From an uncultured Lachnospiraceae bacterium (GTDB lineage Bacteria; Bacillota; Clostridia; Lachnospirales; Lachnospiraceae), in contig CAMVPR010000002.1 of assembly GCA_947169385.1 (NCBI GenBank), positions 49,867 to 113,866 of the forward strand: 64,000 bases of DNA, read 5' to 3'. The number at the start of each line of letters is the position of its first letter. Positions within the stretch are counted from its first letter, which is position 1. The position numbers were made by a program, and so were the translations under genes. Under the pieces are notes generated by a model. It did no database searches. It saw nothing but the letters and a program-made list of their open reading frames with translations, and was not told the DNA's origin. This document shows, in pieces, positions 29,501 through 37,517 of the stretch.

Positions 29501-29851
29501 GCCGGCTTTCTTAGTTGCGGTAGGAAGAATCTTAAGAACGCCATCGTTAACCTTGATGTTGTCGTTCATATCCTTCTCGCTTACATATCTCTGAAGCTCT
29601 TCATTAACCCAACCCGGGTCATGCTGCTCTACATTCCAATCCTTAGTGTTCAATGCCGTTCCATCGAACTCATCATTCCAAGTTAACTTGTAACCCTCTG
29701 ACTCATATTTGTTCTCAAATCCGCTAGATGTGGTAGTAACCTCGCCTGCTGCGTTACCTCTGGTAACAGGTGCCATCATTCCGATAGCCAACGATGCAGA
29801 AAGCACATATGCACATGCCTTCTTAACAATCTTCATTTTCCCGACTGCCAT
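26600..29851 (-). CDS. Secreted GH16 beta-glucanase with several CBM4_9-like modules and C-terminal BspA-like LRR
   Basis: Signal peptide; YKLTWNDEFDGTALNTKDWNVE, YTSGRINTQNKKDFRYGRFESRCKVPTGKGYLPAFWLMA, CGEIDIMEVMG; repeated jelly-roll-like modules (NWHVQLQQTGLTLQPGHEYEFKAKA..., HAVQLLQQGVPMYRGWEYELTFDA..., DWHVQLNQYNLNLEKGKTYKVSFKA...); C-terminal FSGCTSLESVTIGKKVTKINANAFKGC. Start ATG 29851 behind AAAGGAG. Confidence 0.92.
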   Translation of the reverse strand: MAVGKMKIVKKACAYVLSASLAIGMMAPVTRGNAAGEVTTTSSGFENKYESEGYKLTWNDEFDGTALNTKDWNVEQHDPGWVNEELQRYVSEKDMNDNIKVNDGVLKILPTATKKAGADSSAPVVAEVLKSNDFTEANWSGSAGGDGKATFDFKGGKALVNIEEPGTENWHVQLQQTGLTLQPGHEYEFKAKATSDVDRAVEISFLDPDNGYDWYGGSKLTIAKGKENELTFKAAVAADKKESSTIALQLNFGAIGDMADTSVKANVTLSDVSVIDLSADTSGGVDVKKAYDYTSGRINTQNKKDFRYGRFESRCKVPTGKGYLPAFWLMATDETNYGQWPQCGEIDIMEVMGQEINKSYHTAHYGYNATTGHNQQQGTKVLSGDGSFADEWHTFRLDWEPGKLTWFVDDEEVYTTSEWFTGKNKESELTYPAPFDQEFYVILNLAVGGSWVGYPDQAVVNDMANQSFDVDYVRVYQKDPSVYEAAEANIKKPESAKNKFREADANGNYILNADFAKDINGINADDLLTNWGLHLESDANGSTFKVENNSIKITPAAEGSVTHAVQLLQQGVPMYRGWEYELTFDAVADEDRTMVVDVEGPDHGWTRYMADTTFNITKEKKTFTKTFTMEEATDPNGSLEFNLGNQKSTAGVTISNVKLTHKSGDLIPEDTSKSVAADGNYLYNGTFDQGEARLGNWNVSDPSSVSVTNKNKVRELKVTVKDNKPVTITQDELSPLAAGDYDFRFDARMEDGSAADGIVANVSGTEFTPELTNANKTYVNKFKIEKNLERKDSKVSFTFAKNGTYYLDNVMLAEASMVKNGSFNSGLAAWEPYIYTNDLASYVVDVLNNDSSFVMTVNNTGTEDWHVQLNQYNLNLEKGKTYKVSFKAKSTIDRQITYGLTQYEGAWTNYSKTFDPIDLTTEWKTFEKTFTMEDPSDSAARFNFSMGKIGDRVITDKHEVLIDDITLEEVTDAEPELVSAKITGKVVSKDAFSGCTSLESVTIGKKVTKINANAFKGCKKLKTIKIYGNKLKSVNKTAFKGCTNKKSVKVTIYAKSKKVYNKVVKMIKKAGLKKVTYKYKKKK

Positions 29852-29956
29852 AGTGAAAACTCCTTTCAAAATAAATAGTAATCAAATGTAAAAAATCACG
29901 CGCTCACATATATATGTGTTGATATACGAAATATAATATTTTTGCATATGAAATTA

Positions 29957-29988
29957 TATCGTTTTTGTTTCAATTTTATCGTTTTTGT
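29957..29988. promoter_or_regulatory. Two direct repeats TATCGTTTTTGT, 20 bp apart, in the GH16/AraC divergent intergenic region
   Basis: TATCGTTTTTGT at 29957 and at 29977. Confidence 0.55.
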
Positions 29989-30058
29989 GATATGATAATT
30001 ACAGGGTGAAAAAGTGCGTGGATAACGCTCGTTTACTGGATTTTTCAGGGGTGAAGAT

Positions 30059-30817
30059 ATGAGTATAAAGAAGGAATTATTTTATAAAGAATACATACAA
30101 CGAGAAGACGGATTTGTCAGGGCTCCATATAACCCTGAGATTGAGTTTTATTCTACTATCAAAGCAGGTGATGTTAACCGTGTCAGGGAGCTATGTAAGG
30201 ATACTTTAGTTGACAAGCCGGGACTTGGCAGATTATCTGATGATCCTCTTCAGAATCTTAAGTTTCATTTTGTGATTACCACTGCGCTTGTTGCAAGGTA
30301 TTGCATTCAAGGAGGAATGGATCTTTCGGAAGCATACAGTTTGAGCGATATATACATCCAAAAAGCTGACAAAGCCAAGACTACTAAAGAGATATCTGAG
30401 CTTCATCCTGAGATGTGCATAGACTATACCAAGCGTATGCACAGTTTAAGAAAGAACGCGGTTTGCTCACTTCAGATTTCTAAGTGTATTGATTATATTT
30501 ATGACCATTTGCATGAGAGAATAACAGTCACTGATTTAGCTGACCATGTTAATCTTAATCCAAGTTATTTGTCAAGATTATTTAAGAAGGAAACCGGTGC
30601 TTCGATAAGTGAATATATAAGAAGACAGAAGATCGAAACCGCCAAGAATATGCTCTCTTATTCAGAGTACAGGCCGGCTGAGATTGCCTTGACTTTAGCA
30701 TTTCCGTCACAGAGTTATTTTACTGAGGTCTTTCACAAGTATACGGGCCTTACGCCTAAAGAATACAGGAAGCAGTATCTTAATATAACGCTCGATGATA
30801 ATGAAATTGAAGAATAA
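30059..30817 (+). CDS. AraC-family transcriptional regulator
   Basis: C-terminal HTH: CIDYIYDHLHERITVTDLADHVNLNPSYLSRLFKKETGASISEYIRRQKIETAKNML...FPSQSYFTEVFHKYTGLTPKEYRKQY. Confidence 0.93.
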   Translation: MSIKKELFYKEYIQREDGFVRAPYNPEIEFYSTIKAGDVNRVRELCKDTLVDKPGLGRLSDDPLQNLKFHFVITTALVARYCIQGGMDLSEAYSLSDIYIQKADKAKTTKEISELHPEMCIDYTKRMHSLRKNAVCSLQISKCIDYIYDHLHERITVTDLADHVNLNPSYLSRLFKKETGASISEYIRRQKIETAKNMLSYSEYRPAEIALTLAFPSQSYFTEVFHKYTGLTPKEYRKQYLNITLDDNEIEE

Positions 30818-30820
30818 GAA

Positions 30821-30871
30821 TTCTCCCTCATTACATTCGGGAGAAAGATTCTTCGCTTCGCTCAGAATGAC
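30821..30871. repeat. Family B modular repeat
   Basis: TTCTCCCTCATTACATTCGGGAGAA + AGATTCTTCGCTTCGCTCAGAATGAC. Confidence 0.85.
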
Positions 30872-30894
30872 GTTTTTTCAATCTGTAGCGGCGA

Positions 30895-30936
30895 ACAGCG
30901 TTCGCCATACGTGGAGCACACTGTGCTCCGCTACGG
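30895..30936. repeat. Compound palindromic repeat, family A, followed by a family B half-element (about 30947-30981)
   Basis: GTAGCGGCGAACAGCGTTCGCCATACGTGGAGCACACTGTGCTCCGCTACGG. Confidence 0.85.
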
Positions 30937-31047
30937 TTATAATATGTCATCCTGAGGAGCATAGCGACGAAGGATCTTTTATCTTGAAAATGAATACTCA
31001 ATAAAATATAATATGGGTTGTATATTCAATCAAAAAAGGAGAACAAA

Positions 31048-32025
31048 ATGTCAGATATCAAGAGAATTGCGGTTCTTACAAGTGGCGGTGACGCCCAGGG
31101 TATGAACTCTGCAATAAGAGCAGTTACATATAGTGCGATTAACGCAGGTGTATCTGTAACAGGAATTTACAGAGGTTACGAGGGCCTCATCGATTGGGAG
31201 GTCAAGGAACTTACAATCGACAATGTCAGAAATATCAATAACCGAGGAGGCACAATACTCTACTCGAGCAGAAGCGAGAGGTTTCTAGACAAGAAGAACA
31301 GAGAGATAGCTGCCAAGAACCTTAAGGATCATGACATCGATGCACTGGTTGTAATCGGAGGAGACGGTTCCTTACGAGGTGCTATAGAATTTACCAAAGA
31401 AGACATCAAGACCATATGTATACCTGGTACTATCGACAGAGATATGTGTTGTACAGAGTATACTTTGGGATTTGACACCGCTGCCAACGCCGCTATGGAA
31501 GCAATTGACAGAATAAGGGATTCATCAGTATCTCACGGAAGATGTACAGTTGTTGAAGTAATGGGTAGGAAGCGCGGATACATAGCACTTTGGGCAGGTA
31601 TGGCGACATCTGCCGATGCCATTATTCTTCCGGAGAAATGGGAAGGAGATTTTGACAACGTGGTTGAAGCCATCAACAGAAGACATGTCGGTGGCAAGAA
31701 CAATTATCTTGTCGTGTTGGCGGAAGGCGTTACAGACGCTAATGACCTTGCTAATTACATCCAAAAAGAGACAGGAATCGAGTCGAGAGTTTCCGTATTA
31801 GGATACATTCAGCGTGGCGGAAGTCCTACCGCCAAGGATAGAATGTATGGTTCGTTGATGGGGGCTTATGCAGTTGAGATACTTGTAAATGAGGGAAGGT
31901 ACAACAGAATTGTTGCAATCAAAAATGATATCTTAACCGATTATGCTATCGAGGAGGCTCTTGACATTAATAACAATGAGCTTGATTCGTTCCAGTATAA
32001 GCTTAGTCTTACATTGTCTGTATAG
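31048..32025 (+). CDS. pfkA: 6-phosphofructokinase
   Basis: IAVLTSGGDAQGMNSAIRAV, VVIGGDGSLRGA, PGTIDRD, VVEVMGRKRGYIALWAGMA, LGYIQRGGSPTAKDR. ATG 31048 behind AAAGGAG. Confidence 0.93.
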   Translation: MSDIKRIAVLTSGGDAQGMNSAIRAVTYSAINAGVSVTGIYRGYEGLIDWEVKELTIDNVRNINNRGGTILYSSRSERFLDKKNREIAAKNLKDHDIDALVVIGGDGSLRGAIEFTKEDIKTICIPGTIDRDMCCTEYTLGFDTAANAAMEAIDRIRDSSVSHGRCTVVEVMGRKRGYIALWAGMATSADAIILPEKWEGDFDNVVEAINRRHVGGKNNYLVVLAEGVTDANDLANYIQKETGIESRVSVLGYIQRGGSPTAKDRMYGSLMGAYAVEILVNEGRYNRIVAIKNDILTDYAIEEALDINNNELDSFQYKLSLTLSV

Positions 32026-32031
32026 TATAGT

Positions 32032-32060
32032 CGTAGCGGCGAACACTGTTCGCCGCTACG
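32032..32060. repeat. Family A single palindrome
   Basis: CGTAGCGGCGAACACTGTTCGCCGCTACG, near-perfect inverted repeat between convergent genes. Confidence 0.9.
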
Positions 32061-32075
32061 GATTGGTATGATTCT

Positions 32076-33206
32076 TTATCCCGCCTGAACTGCCATGTCA
32101 AGTTGCTGAACAGAAGCTACATTACCATCCTCCATCAACGCGACACCACTGTTTCTCACCTTGCCAAGCGTCTCATTAGCCTCATTCTTAATGGAGAAAT
32201 TCGTTGAAACATTGGTAAGACATATCGCTCCAATGCCTGCAACTCCGATTCCCACCAGTCTATCATTACCATCTGCATCTTTGCTCCAGATTCTTAATTT
32301 GTCAAAAATCTCATCATTCTCGTCTATCCAACCGTTGCCATCCATATCAAAGACTGCAAGCTCATCAAAACCACGTCCGGTCTTAGCGCCAAACAATTCA
32401 CTCCCGTCGTTGATTAACCCATCTCCGTTCTTGTCTAACGCCAGATACCCACAGAATTCCCCTAAGACAGCAAGATTATCAAGCTCTCCGTCAGAATCAA
32501 TATCGAATGTAAAAGTCTGATTCTCCAATGAAACAGGCCCACCCTTGACATTGATAACCAAAGGATCCTTAAAGACTTCGCTTATAGTCTCCTGCTCATA
32601 AGTGTAATTCTCACTGAAACTTCTACTCATAAGCATGTCAATATTAAAGTCAATACTTCTTCCGTCGGCTGTATTAACCTTACCGTCAGCTTTAAAAGAG
32701 GTACTCTCCTCCTCTGAATAATTGTAAGTAAACGATTCCGACTTGACAACATAAAAGCCACCGGAAGAACCGCTGTTAAAAGGGAGACTCAAAAGATAGT
32801 TTAAAAACTCTCTTCGACGCTCTATCATTTGCCTAAGGAGCTCGCTAATCGACATCGCATAAACCGACTTGGCATTCAAGACATTCTTCATAACTGCCTT
32901 GGTAGTCTCTGATTTGACATATGTTTCGACTTCACATTCTTCATAGGAAAATGAATCATTTAAATCGATGTCCGTGACATCTTTAGCAGATATCTTGTCG
33001 TCAAATGTATACCTGCCACTTGCATCGTAGGATGCTAAAAGATACGACTCGTCTCGGTCGTCAGTAGAATCAAATCTGCCATCCCTAGCTTCAGGCAATG
33101 TAGCGCTCATAACCTGCCCGAAGTTAGTCATAGCAGCAAGTCCACTGTAATTCTCTCTATAACTTCTGTCAGAAGCCATAGAAATAGTGCTTGACTGAAT
33201 AACCAT
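32076..33206 (-). CDS. EF-hand-like calcium-binding protein, function unknown
   Basis: Acidic loops FDIDSDGELDNL, LDKNGDGLINDGSELFG and FDMDGNGWIDENDEIFDKLRIW; no signal peptide seen. Confidence 0.6.
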   Translation of the reverse strand: MVIQSSTISMASDRSYRENYSGLAAMTNFGQVMSATLPEARDGRFDSTDDRDESYLLASYDASGRYTFDDKISAKDVTDIDLNDSFSYEECEVETYVKSETTKAVMKNVLNAKSVYAMSISELLRQMIERRREFLNYLLSLPFNSGSSGGFYVVKSESFTYNYSEEESTSFKADGKVNTADGRSIDFNIDMLMSRSFSENYTYEQETISEVFKDPLVINVKGGPVSLENQTFTFDIDSDGELDNLAVLGEFCGYLALDKNGDGLINDGSELFGAKTGRGFDELAVFDMDGNGWIDENDEIFDKLRIWSKDADGNDRLVGIGVAGIGAICLTNVSTNFSIKNEANETLGKVRNSGVALMEDGNVASVQQLDMAVQAG

Positions 33207-33367
33207 CGCTACACACCTCCATATGTAATTAAGATTTGATTGTGATGATATGTGTATTTACGGCCGCTAAATACAGTATATCAATAAATATATCGGTATG
33301 TATGCGGGTATTGTTTAGGTTATTTTAGTATATCATTATTCCTTAAAAAATTATTGACCTGATAAAT

Positions 33368-33401
33368 AAAAAGGCGGATAATATCTATCCACCTTTTATA
33401 T
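33368..33401. terminator. Hairpin with flanking A/T runs
   Basis: AAAAAGGCGGATAATATCTATCCACCTTTTT. Confidence 0.65.
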
Positions 33402-33408
33402 ATTATCT

Positions 33409-35838
33409 TTATATGTTTGGCACAGTTTTATTAGGCTGTTTTTTCCTGATTCTCTCACTTTTGGCTTCTTTAGCTCTTTTGCCGCCGTAGGATGATAAAT
33501 CAACTTTTCTGCCCGGATGCTTTTTAACATCTCGCTTAAGATTAATCCTGTCTACGATGCTATTAACCGTATCCTTTACGCCGGGCGTATACCTTGACAT
33601 CGCACTGATTCCGTCAAGAGCATTGCTGAATCTCTCCCTGCCGTCTTCATAGGTTCTAATTTTTTCCTTGCCTGTAATATAATTCTGAGATGCATTTAAG
33701 AGCGATGCATTCAAGTCGGCTACCTGTTTAACCGCAGCTTTTATATCATTTGGCTGATTAAAGTCATATATACACTTTAGCTTAGCCAGCTTTTCTATGA
33801 TATCGTAAACAGCTTTATACTCGTCACTTCTGCCTTTCTTACTCATCATGTTTTTGTGAATTATGTTCATCTCGGTTATATAGTCTTTGATGCCGTCCTC
33901 CGGTACCTTAAAAGAGGCAGAATACAATTGAGCGTTGGCATTAATTATACCCGAAGGAGAAGAAAGTGCTCTCTTAAGGGCTTTTAAATCGCTCCTATAT
34001 GCATTGAATTCATTGCTCTGCTTTATAGCGCCAAAAACCTTATGAATCTTTTTTAAATCAAATTTTACTCCGCTGTTTTTAAGCTGTAATGCAGCCAAAG
34101 CTTTGGCACAGTTGTCCTCCAATGCCTGCTTATTGCCATTTACAACATCACTTCCGGTATGAAGCATAATATACTGGTCATATCCAACGCCTTTCATCAC
34201 TTTTTTGTTGAAATCATTGATGAGCTGCTTGGATGATATGACATCTAAGGCGCCACTCCTTAACTCGCCCTCTTCTTTAAGCCAATTCTCTATTCCTTTT
34301 GTCTTAGGCTCACCGGAAAATAAATTTAAACTATAGGCATATTTTTCCTTATCAGGCGCTGACAGCTTCGCATCTGATATAATCTTGTTGCTTTCTTTAT
34401 CTATAATTGATTTGGCATAAGCGTCAATAAAGTCAAGCTTCATATAAATAGATGCAGTAAATTCACTGATGTTTTCCTGCTCTTTCAAAAATATATCAAT
34501 AGCCTTGTCTTGTAAGCTTACACCGTGCTCATTTATGAAATCGGTTATTTTCTTCTCATCAGTTATTCCTTTTGCTTTTAAGAAATCCTCTACCGTTATG
34601 TCTTCGTTAATATTGTTTTTTTCAAGAAGCGCTTCAATCTCAGGATTGAATTGACCGTCTTCCCCGTTTTCTCTAATCTTGTCAATAATTGTCTTAAAAA
34701 CCATTCCTACATTGCCGGAAAAGGTATAGTATAATCCGGGAGCACTGCTTCTAATTAACCAATCTGCTTTCTTCTGTCCGACCTTGCCCTCGGCTGAAAA
34801 CTCCTGATCAACAGTCTTGCTCTCATTTACTATCTCTATAATCTTTTTGGTATTTATCCTGCCAAGCTCAGCAATAACTCTGCCTATAGTTTTGATGTCA
34901 GCATTTGCAATATAGTCTTTTACAAATAAATCAAGGAAGTTTTTGGATAAATTCTGTTCTATCAAAGGAGCACCATAAATTAACTCCTGCATTGAAGTGA
35001 GCATATATACATCAATCACGACATTAAGCTTTTCTTCTACCGTTTTGGAAGCTCTGTATTTGCGGATAATATCCTCACGAATTCTGTCTGCATCTACATC
35101 TATATCCTCTTTACCCTCTTTGTAGCGCGACTCAACCATTCCGATTCTGCTCGAGGTTTCATAAAAGATGGCATCACTGACTGATTTAATGCTACTTGTC
35201 TCCTCTATCCAATCTTCAATGTCTTCAGTTTCATAGTTGCCTCTTTCAAGAGAAAAAGACTTAATATCACTGACGTTATCGCTTGAAAGCTTTTTATTCT
35301 TGTAGTAGCTGTTCTCACCTGCTGTTATGGATTTTTGTATCTTATCCTTGTCAACTTCAGACAAATCCTGCAATTCATCAATCAGAGTGGTTATTGCCAT
35401 GTTATCTATTGACAATCCCAGCTGGTCTACCATCCATTTGGACTTATCGTCTATATAAGGATCTGCCAGGTCGATTTCTTTATTGAGCTTAACCTCTGAC
35501 TGATATTTCAAGTATGATTTATGGTCATTTTCTGCCTTCATATGACCCATAGTTAAAAAAATCATATCCAAAATGTCAGAATCTCCCGACAGAATATACC
35601 TGTTACGAAAATCCGAAATTATCTCCTTGTATTCATTAAGCTCTTTTTGGGATATTTTTCTGCCACTCTTTTTTTGGGCAGCAAATCTTTCATTGACAGC
35701 TACAAGAAACTTTAGTCTGGAGCTTATGTCGTGCAGACCGTTATACATTGCGCCTAACTTACCGCTCATGTTAATAACTTTATCAGTCTTAACTTCATTG
35801 TCATTTTCTAATCTCTCATCATAATCGATTTCCTTCAT
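33409..35838 (-). CDS. Uncharacterised 809 aa, Lys/Glu-rich, probably helical cytosolic protein
   Basis: Long uninterrupted ORF from ATG 35838 (MKEIDYDERLENDNEV...) behind GGAGG; no TM or signal peptide after start correction; no family recognised. Confidence 0.7.
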   Translation of the reverse strand: MKEIDYDERLENDNEVKTDKVINMSGKLGAMYNGLHDISSRLKFLVAVNERFAAQKKSGRKISQKELNEYKEIISDFRNRYILSGDSDILDMIFLTMGHMKAENDHKSYLKYQSEVKLNKEIDLADPYIDDKSKWMVDQLGLSIDNMAITTLIDELQDLSEVDKDKIQKSITAGENSYYKNKKLSSDNVSDIKSFSLERGNYETEDIEDWIEETSSIKSVSDAIFYETSSRIGMVESRYKEGKEDIDVDADRIREDIIRKYRASKTVEEKLNVVIDVYMLTSMQELIYGAPLIEQNLSKNFLDLFVKDYIANADIKTIGRVIAELGRINTKKIIEIVNESKTVDQEFSAEGKVGQKKADWLIRSSAPGLYYTFSGNVGMVFKTIIDKIRENGEDGQFNPEIEALLEKNNINEDITVEDFLKAKGITDEKKITDFINEHGVSLQDKAIDIFLKEQENISEFTASIYMKLDFIDAYAKSIIDKESNKIISDAKLSAPDKEKYAYSLNLFSGEPKTKGIENWLKEEGELRSGALDVISSKQLINDFNKKVMKGVGYDQYIMLHTGSDVVNGNKQALEDNCAKALAALQLKNSGVKFDLKKIHKVFGAIKQSNEFNAYRSDLKALKRALSSPSGIINANAQLYSASFKVPEDGIKDYITEMNIIHKNMMSKKGRSDEYKAVYDIIEKLAKLKCIYDFNQPNDIKAAVKQVADLNASLLNASQNYITGKEKIRTYEDGRERFSNALDGISAMSRYTPGVKDTVNSIVDRINLKRDVKKHPGRKVDLSSYGGKRAKEAKSERIRKKQPNKTVPNI

Positions 35839-35998
35839 AAATTTATACCTCCGTATTATATGCACACTAATGCTGACTACTATTATAGCATAGAGCATAA
35901 TACAAAAGCGTAACATTTTATGATGTGGTTAGTGTACCTGTGGTTCACAAGCGCAGCTAAATGTCATTGGACCCGTCCCCGTAGTTCAGCAACAAAAA

Positions 35999-36021
35999 GC
36001 AGGCGCAAATGAGCGCCTGCC
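35999..36021 (-). terminator. Hairpin downstream of metY-like gene
   Basis: GCAGGCGCAAATGAGCGCCTGC. Confidence 0.6.
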
Positions 36022-36064
36022 ATACATTTATGGAGATAGGTGTTAGATAATGTCAAAATAGAAC

Positions 36065-37363
36065 TTATTTAAGATTCTTAACCGCCTCGAATCCCTGCTC
36101 TAAATCCCAGATAATATCATCGATATGCTCTGTTCCGATTGAAAGTCTGATTGTAGCCTGGCTGATTCCTACCTCAGCAAGCTGCTCAGGAGTCATCTCA
36201 GCGTGAGTGGTGTCATATGGATGGATAACAAGGCTCTTAACATCGGCAACATTTGCCAAAAGAGAGAATATCTTTAATCCATCAATAAATGCATAAGCCT
36301 CTTCCTTACCACCTTTGATGTCAAATGTAAATATTGAACCACCACCGTTAGGGAAATACTTCTTATAAAGCTCATGCTGTGGATGGCTCTCGATAGATGG
36401 GTGAGAAACTGACTCTACAAGTGGATGATTCTTAAGGAAATCAACAACTTTAAGAGTATTCTCAACGTGTCTGTCAAGACGTAATGAGAGTGTCTCTAAT
36501 CCCTGTAAAAGTATCCATGCATTAAGAGGAGAGATTGAAGAACCGGTATCTCTTAACAGGATTGCTCTGATATATGTAATGTATGCAGCTGCTCCTGCAG
36601 CACCTACAAATGATACTCCATGATAACTTGGGTTAGGCTCGGTAAACTGAGGGAACTTGCCTGATGCTTCCCAATCGAACTTACCTGCGTCTACGATAAC
36701 TCCACCAAGCGTTGATCCGTGGCCTCCGATGAACTTGGTAGCCGAATGTATTACAACATCTGCACCATGCTCAATCGGACGGATTAAATAAGGAGTTCCA
36801 AAAGTATTGTCAATCACAAGCGGAATCTTGTGCTTGTGAGCTATCTCTGATAATGCGTCAATATCAGGAATATCAGAACCAGGATTACCAAGTGTTTCAA
36901 TGAACAATGCTTTGGTATTGTCCTTGATTGCTGCTTCCACCTCTTGATGATTATGGATATCTACAAATGTTGAATCGATTCCGTAACCTTTAAGAGTCTG
37001 ATCTAAGAGATTGTAGCTACCACCGTAGATGGTCTTCTGTGCTACAATGTGATCGCCTGATTTGGCAAGTGCTATAAGCGAATATGTAACCGCTGCTGCA
37101 CCGGCTGCAACCGCAAGACCTGCAACACCTCCCTCTAAGGCTGCAACTCTGTCCTCTAAAACTCCCTGAGTAGAGTTGGTAAGTCTTCCGTAAATGTTAC
37201 CTGCATCTCTTAAGTTAAATCTGTCTGCAGCGTGCTGTGCATTGTGGAAAACGTAAGATGTTGTCTGATAAATAGGAACTGCTCTGGCATCCGTTGTTGG
37301 ATCTGCTTGCTCCTGACCTACATGTAATTGTAATGTTTCAAATTTGTACTGATGTTCACTCAT
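36065..37363 (-). CDS. metY: O-acetylhomoserine aminocarboxypropyltransferase / sulfhydrylase (PLP-dependent)
   Basis: FETLQLHVGQEQADPTTDARAVPIYQTTSYVFHNAQHAADRFNLRDAGNIYGRLTNSTQGVLEDRVAALEGG; HSATKFIGGHGSTLGG. Confidence 0.92.
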   Translation of the reverse strand: MSEHQYKFETLQLHVGQEQADPTTDARAVPIYQTTSYVFHNAQHAADRFNLRDAGNIYGRLTNSTQGVLEDRVAALEGGVAGLAVAAGAAAVTYSLIALAKSGDHIVAQKTIYGGSYNLLDQTLKGYGIDSTFVDIHNHQEVEAAIKDNTKALFIETLGNPGSDIPDIDALSEIAHKHKIPLVIDNTFGTPYLIRPIEHGADVVIHSATKFIGGHGSTLGGVIVDAGKFDWEASGKFPQFTEPNPSYHGVSFVGAAGAAAYITYIRAILLRDTGSSISPLNAWILLQGLETLSLRLDRHVENTLKVVDFLKNHPLVESVSHPSIESHPQHELYKKYFPNGGGSIFTFDIKGGKEEAYAFIDGLKIFSLLANVADVKSLVIHPYDTTHAEMTPEQLAEVGISQATIRLSIGTEHIDDIIWDLEQGFEAVKNLK

Positions 37364-37517
37364 AATAATATCTCCTTTCGTTAATCACCTGAATCATTTT
37401 CTTAGGTGTTATCTCTTTGTTGATATCACTATATAACATTTGAAACGGTTTGTATAATTCTTAAAAACAAGAATTGGTTATAGGATTAACCTATAACCAA
37501 TTGAGCTGCGTACTTAT

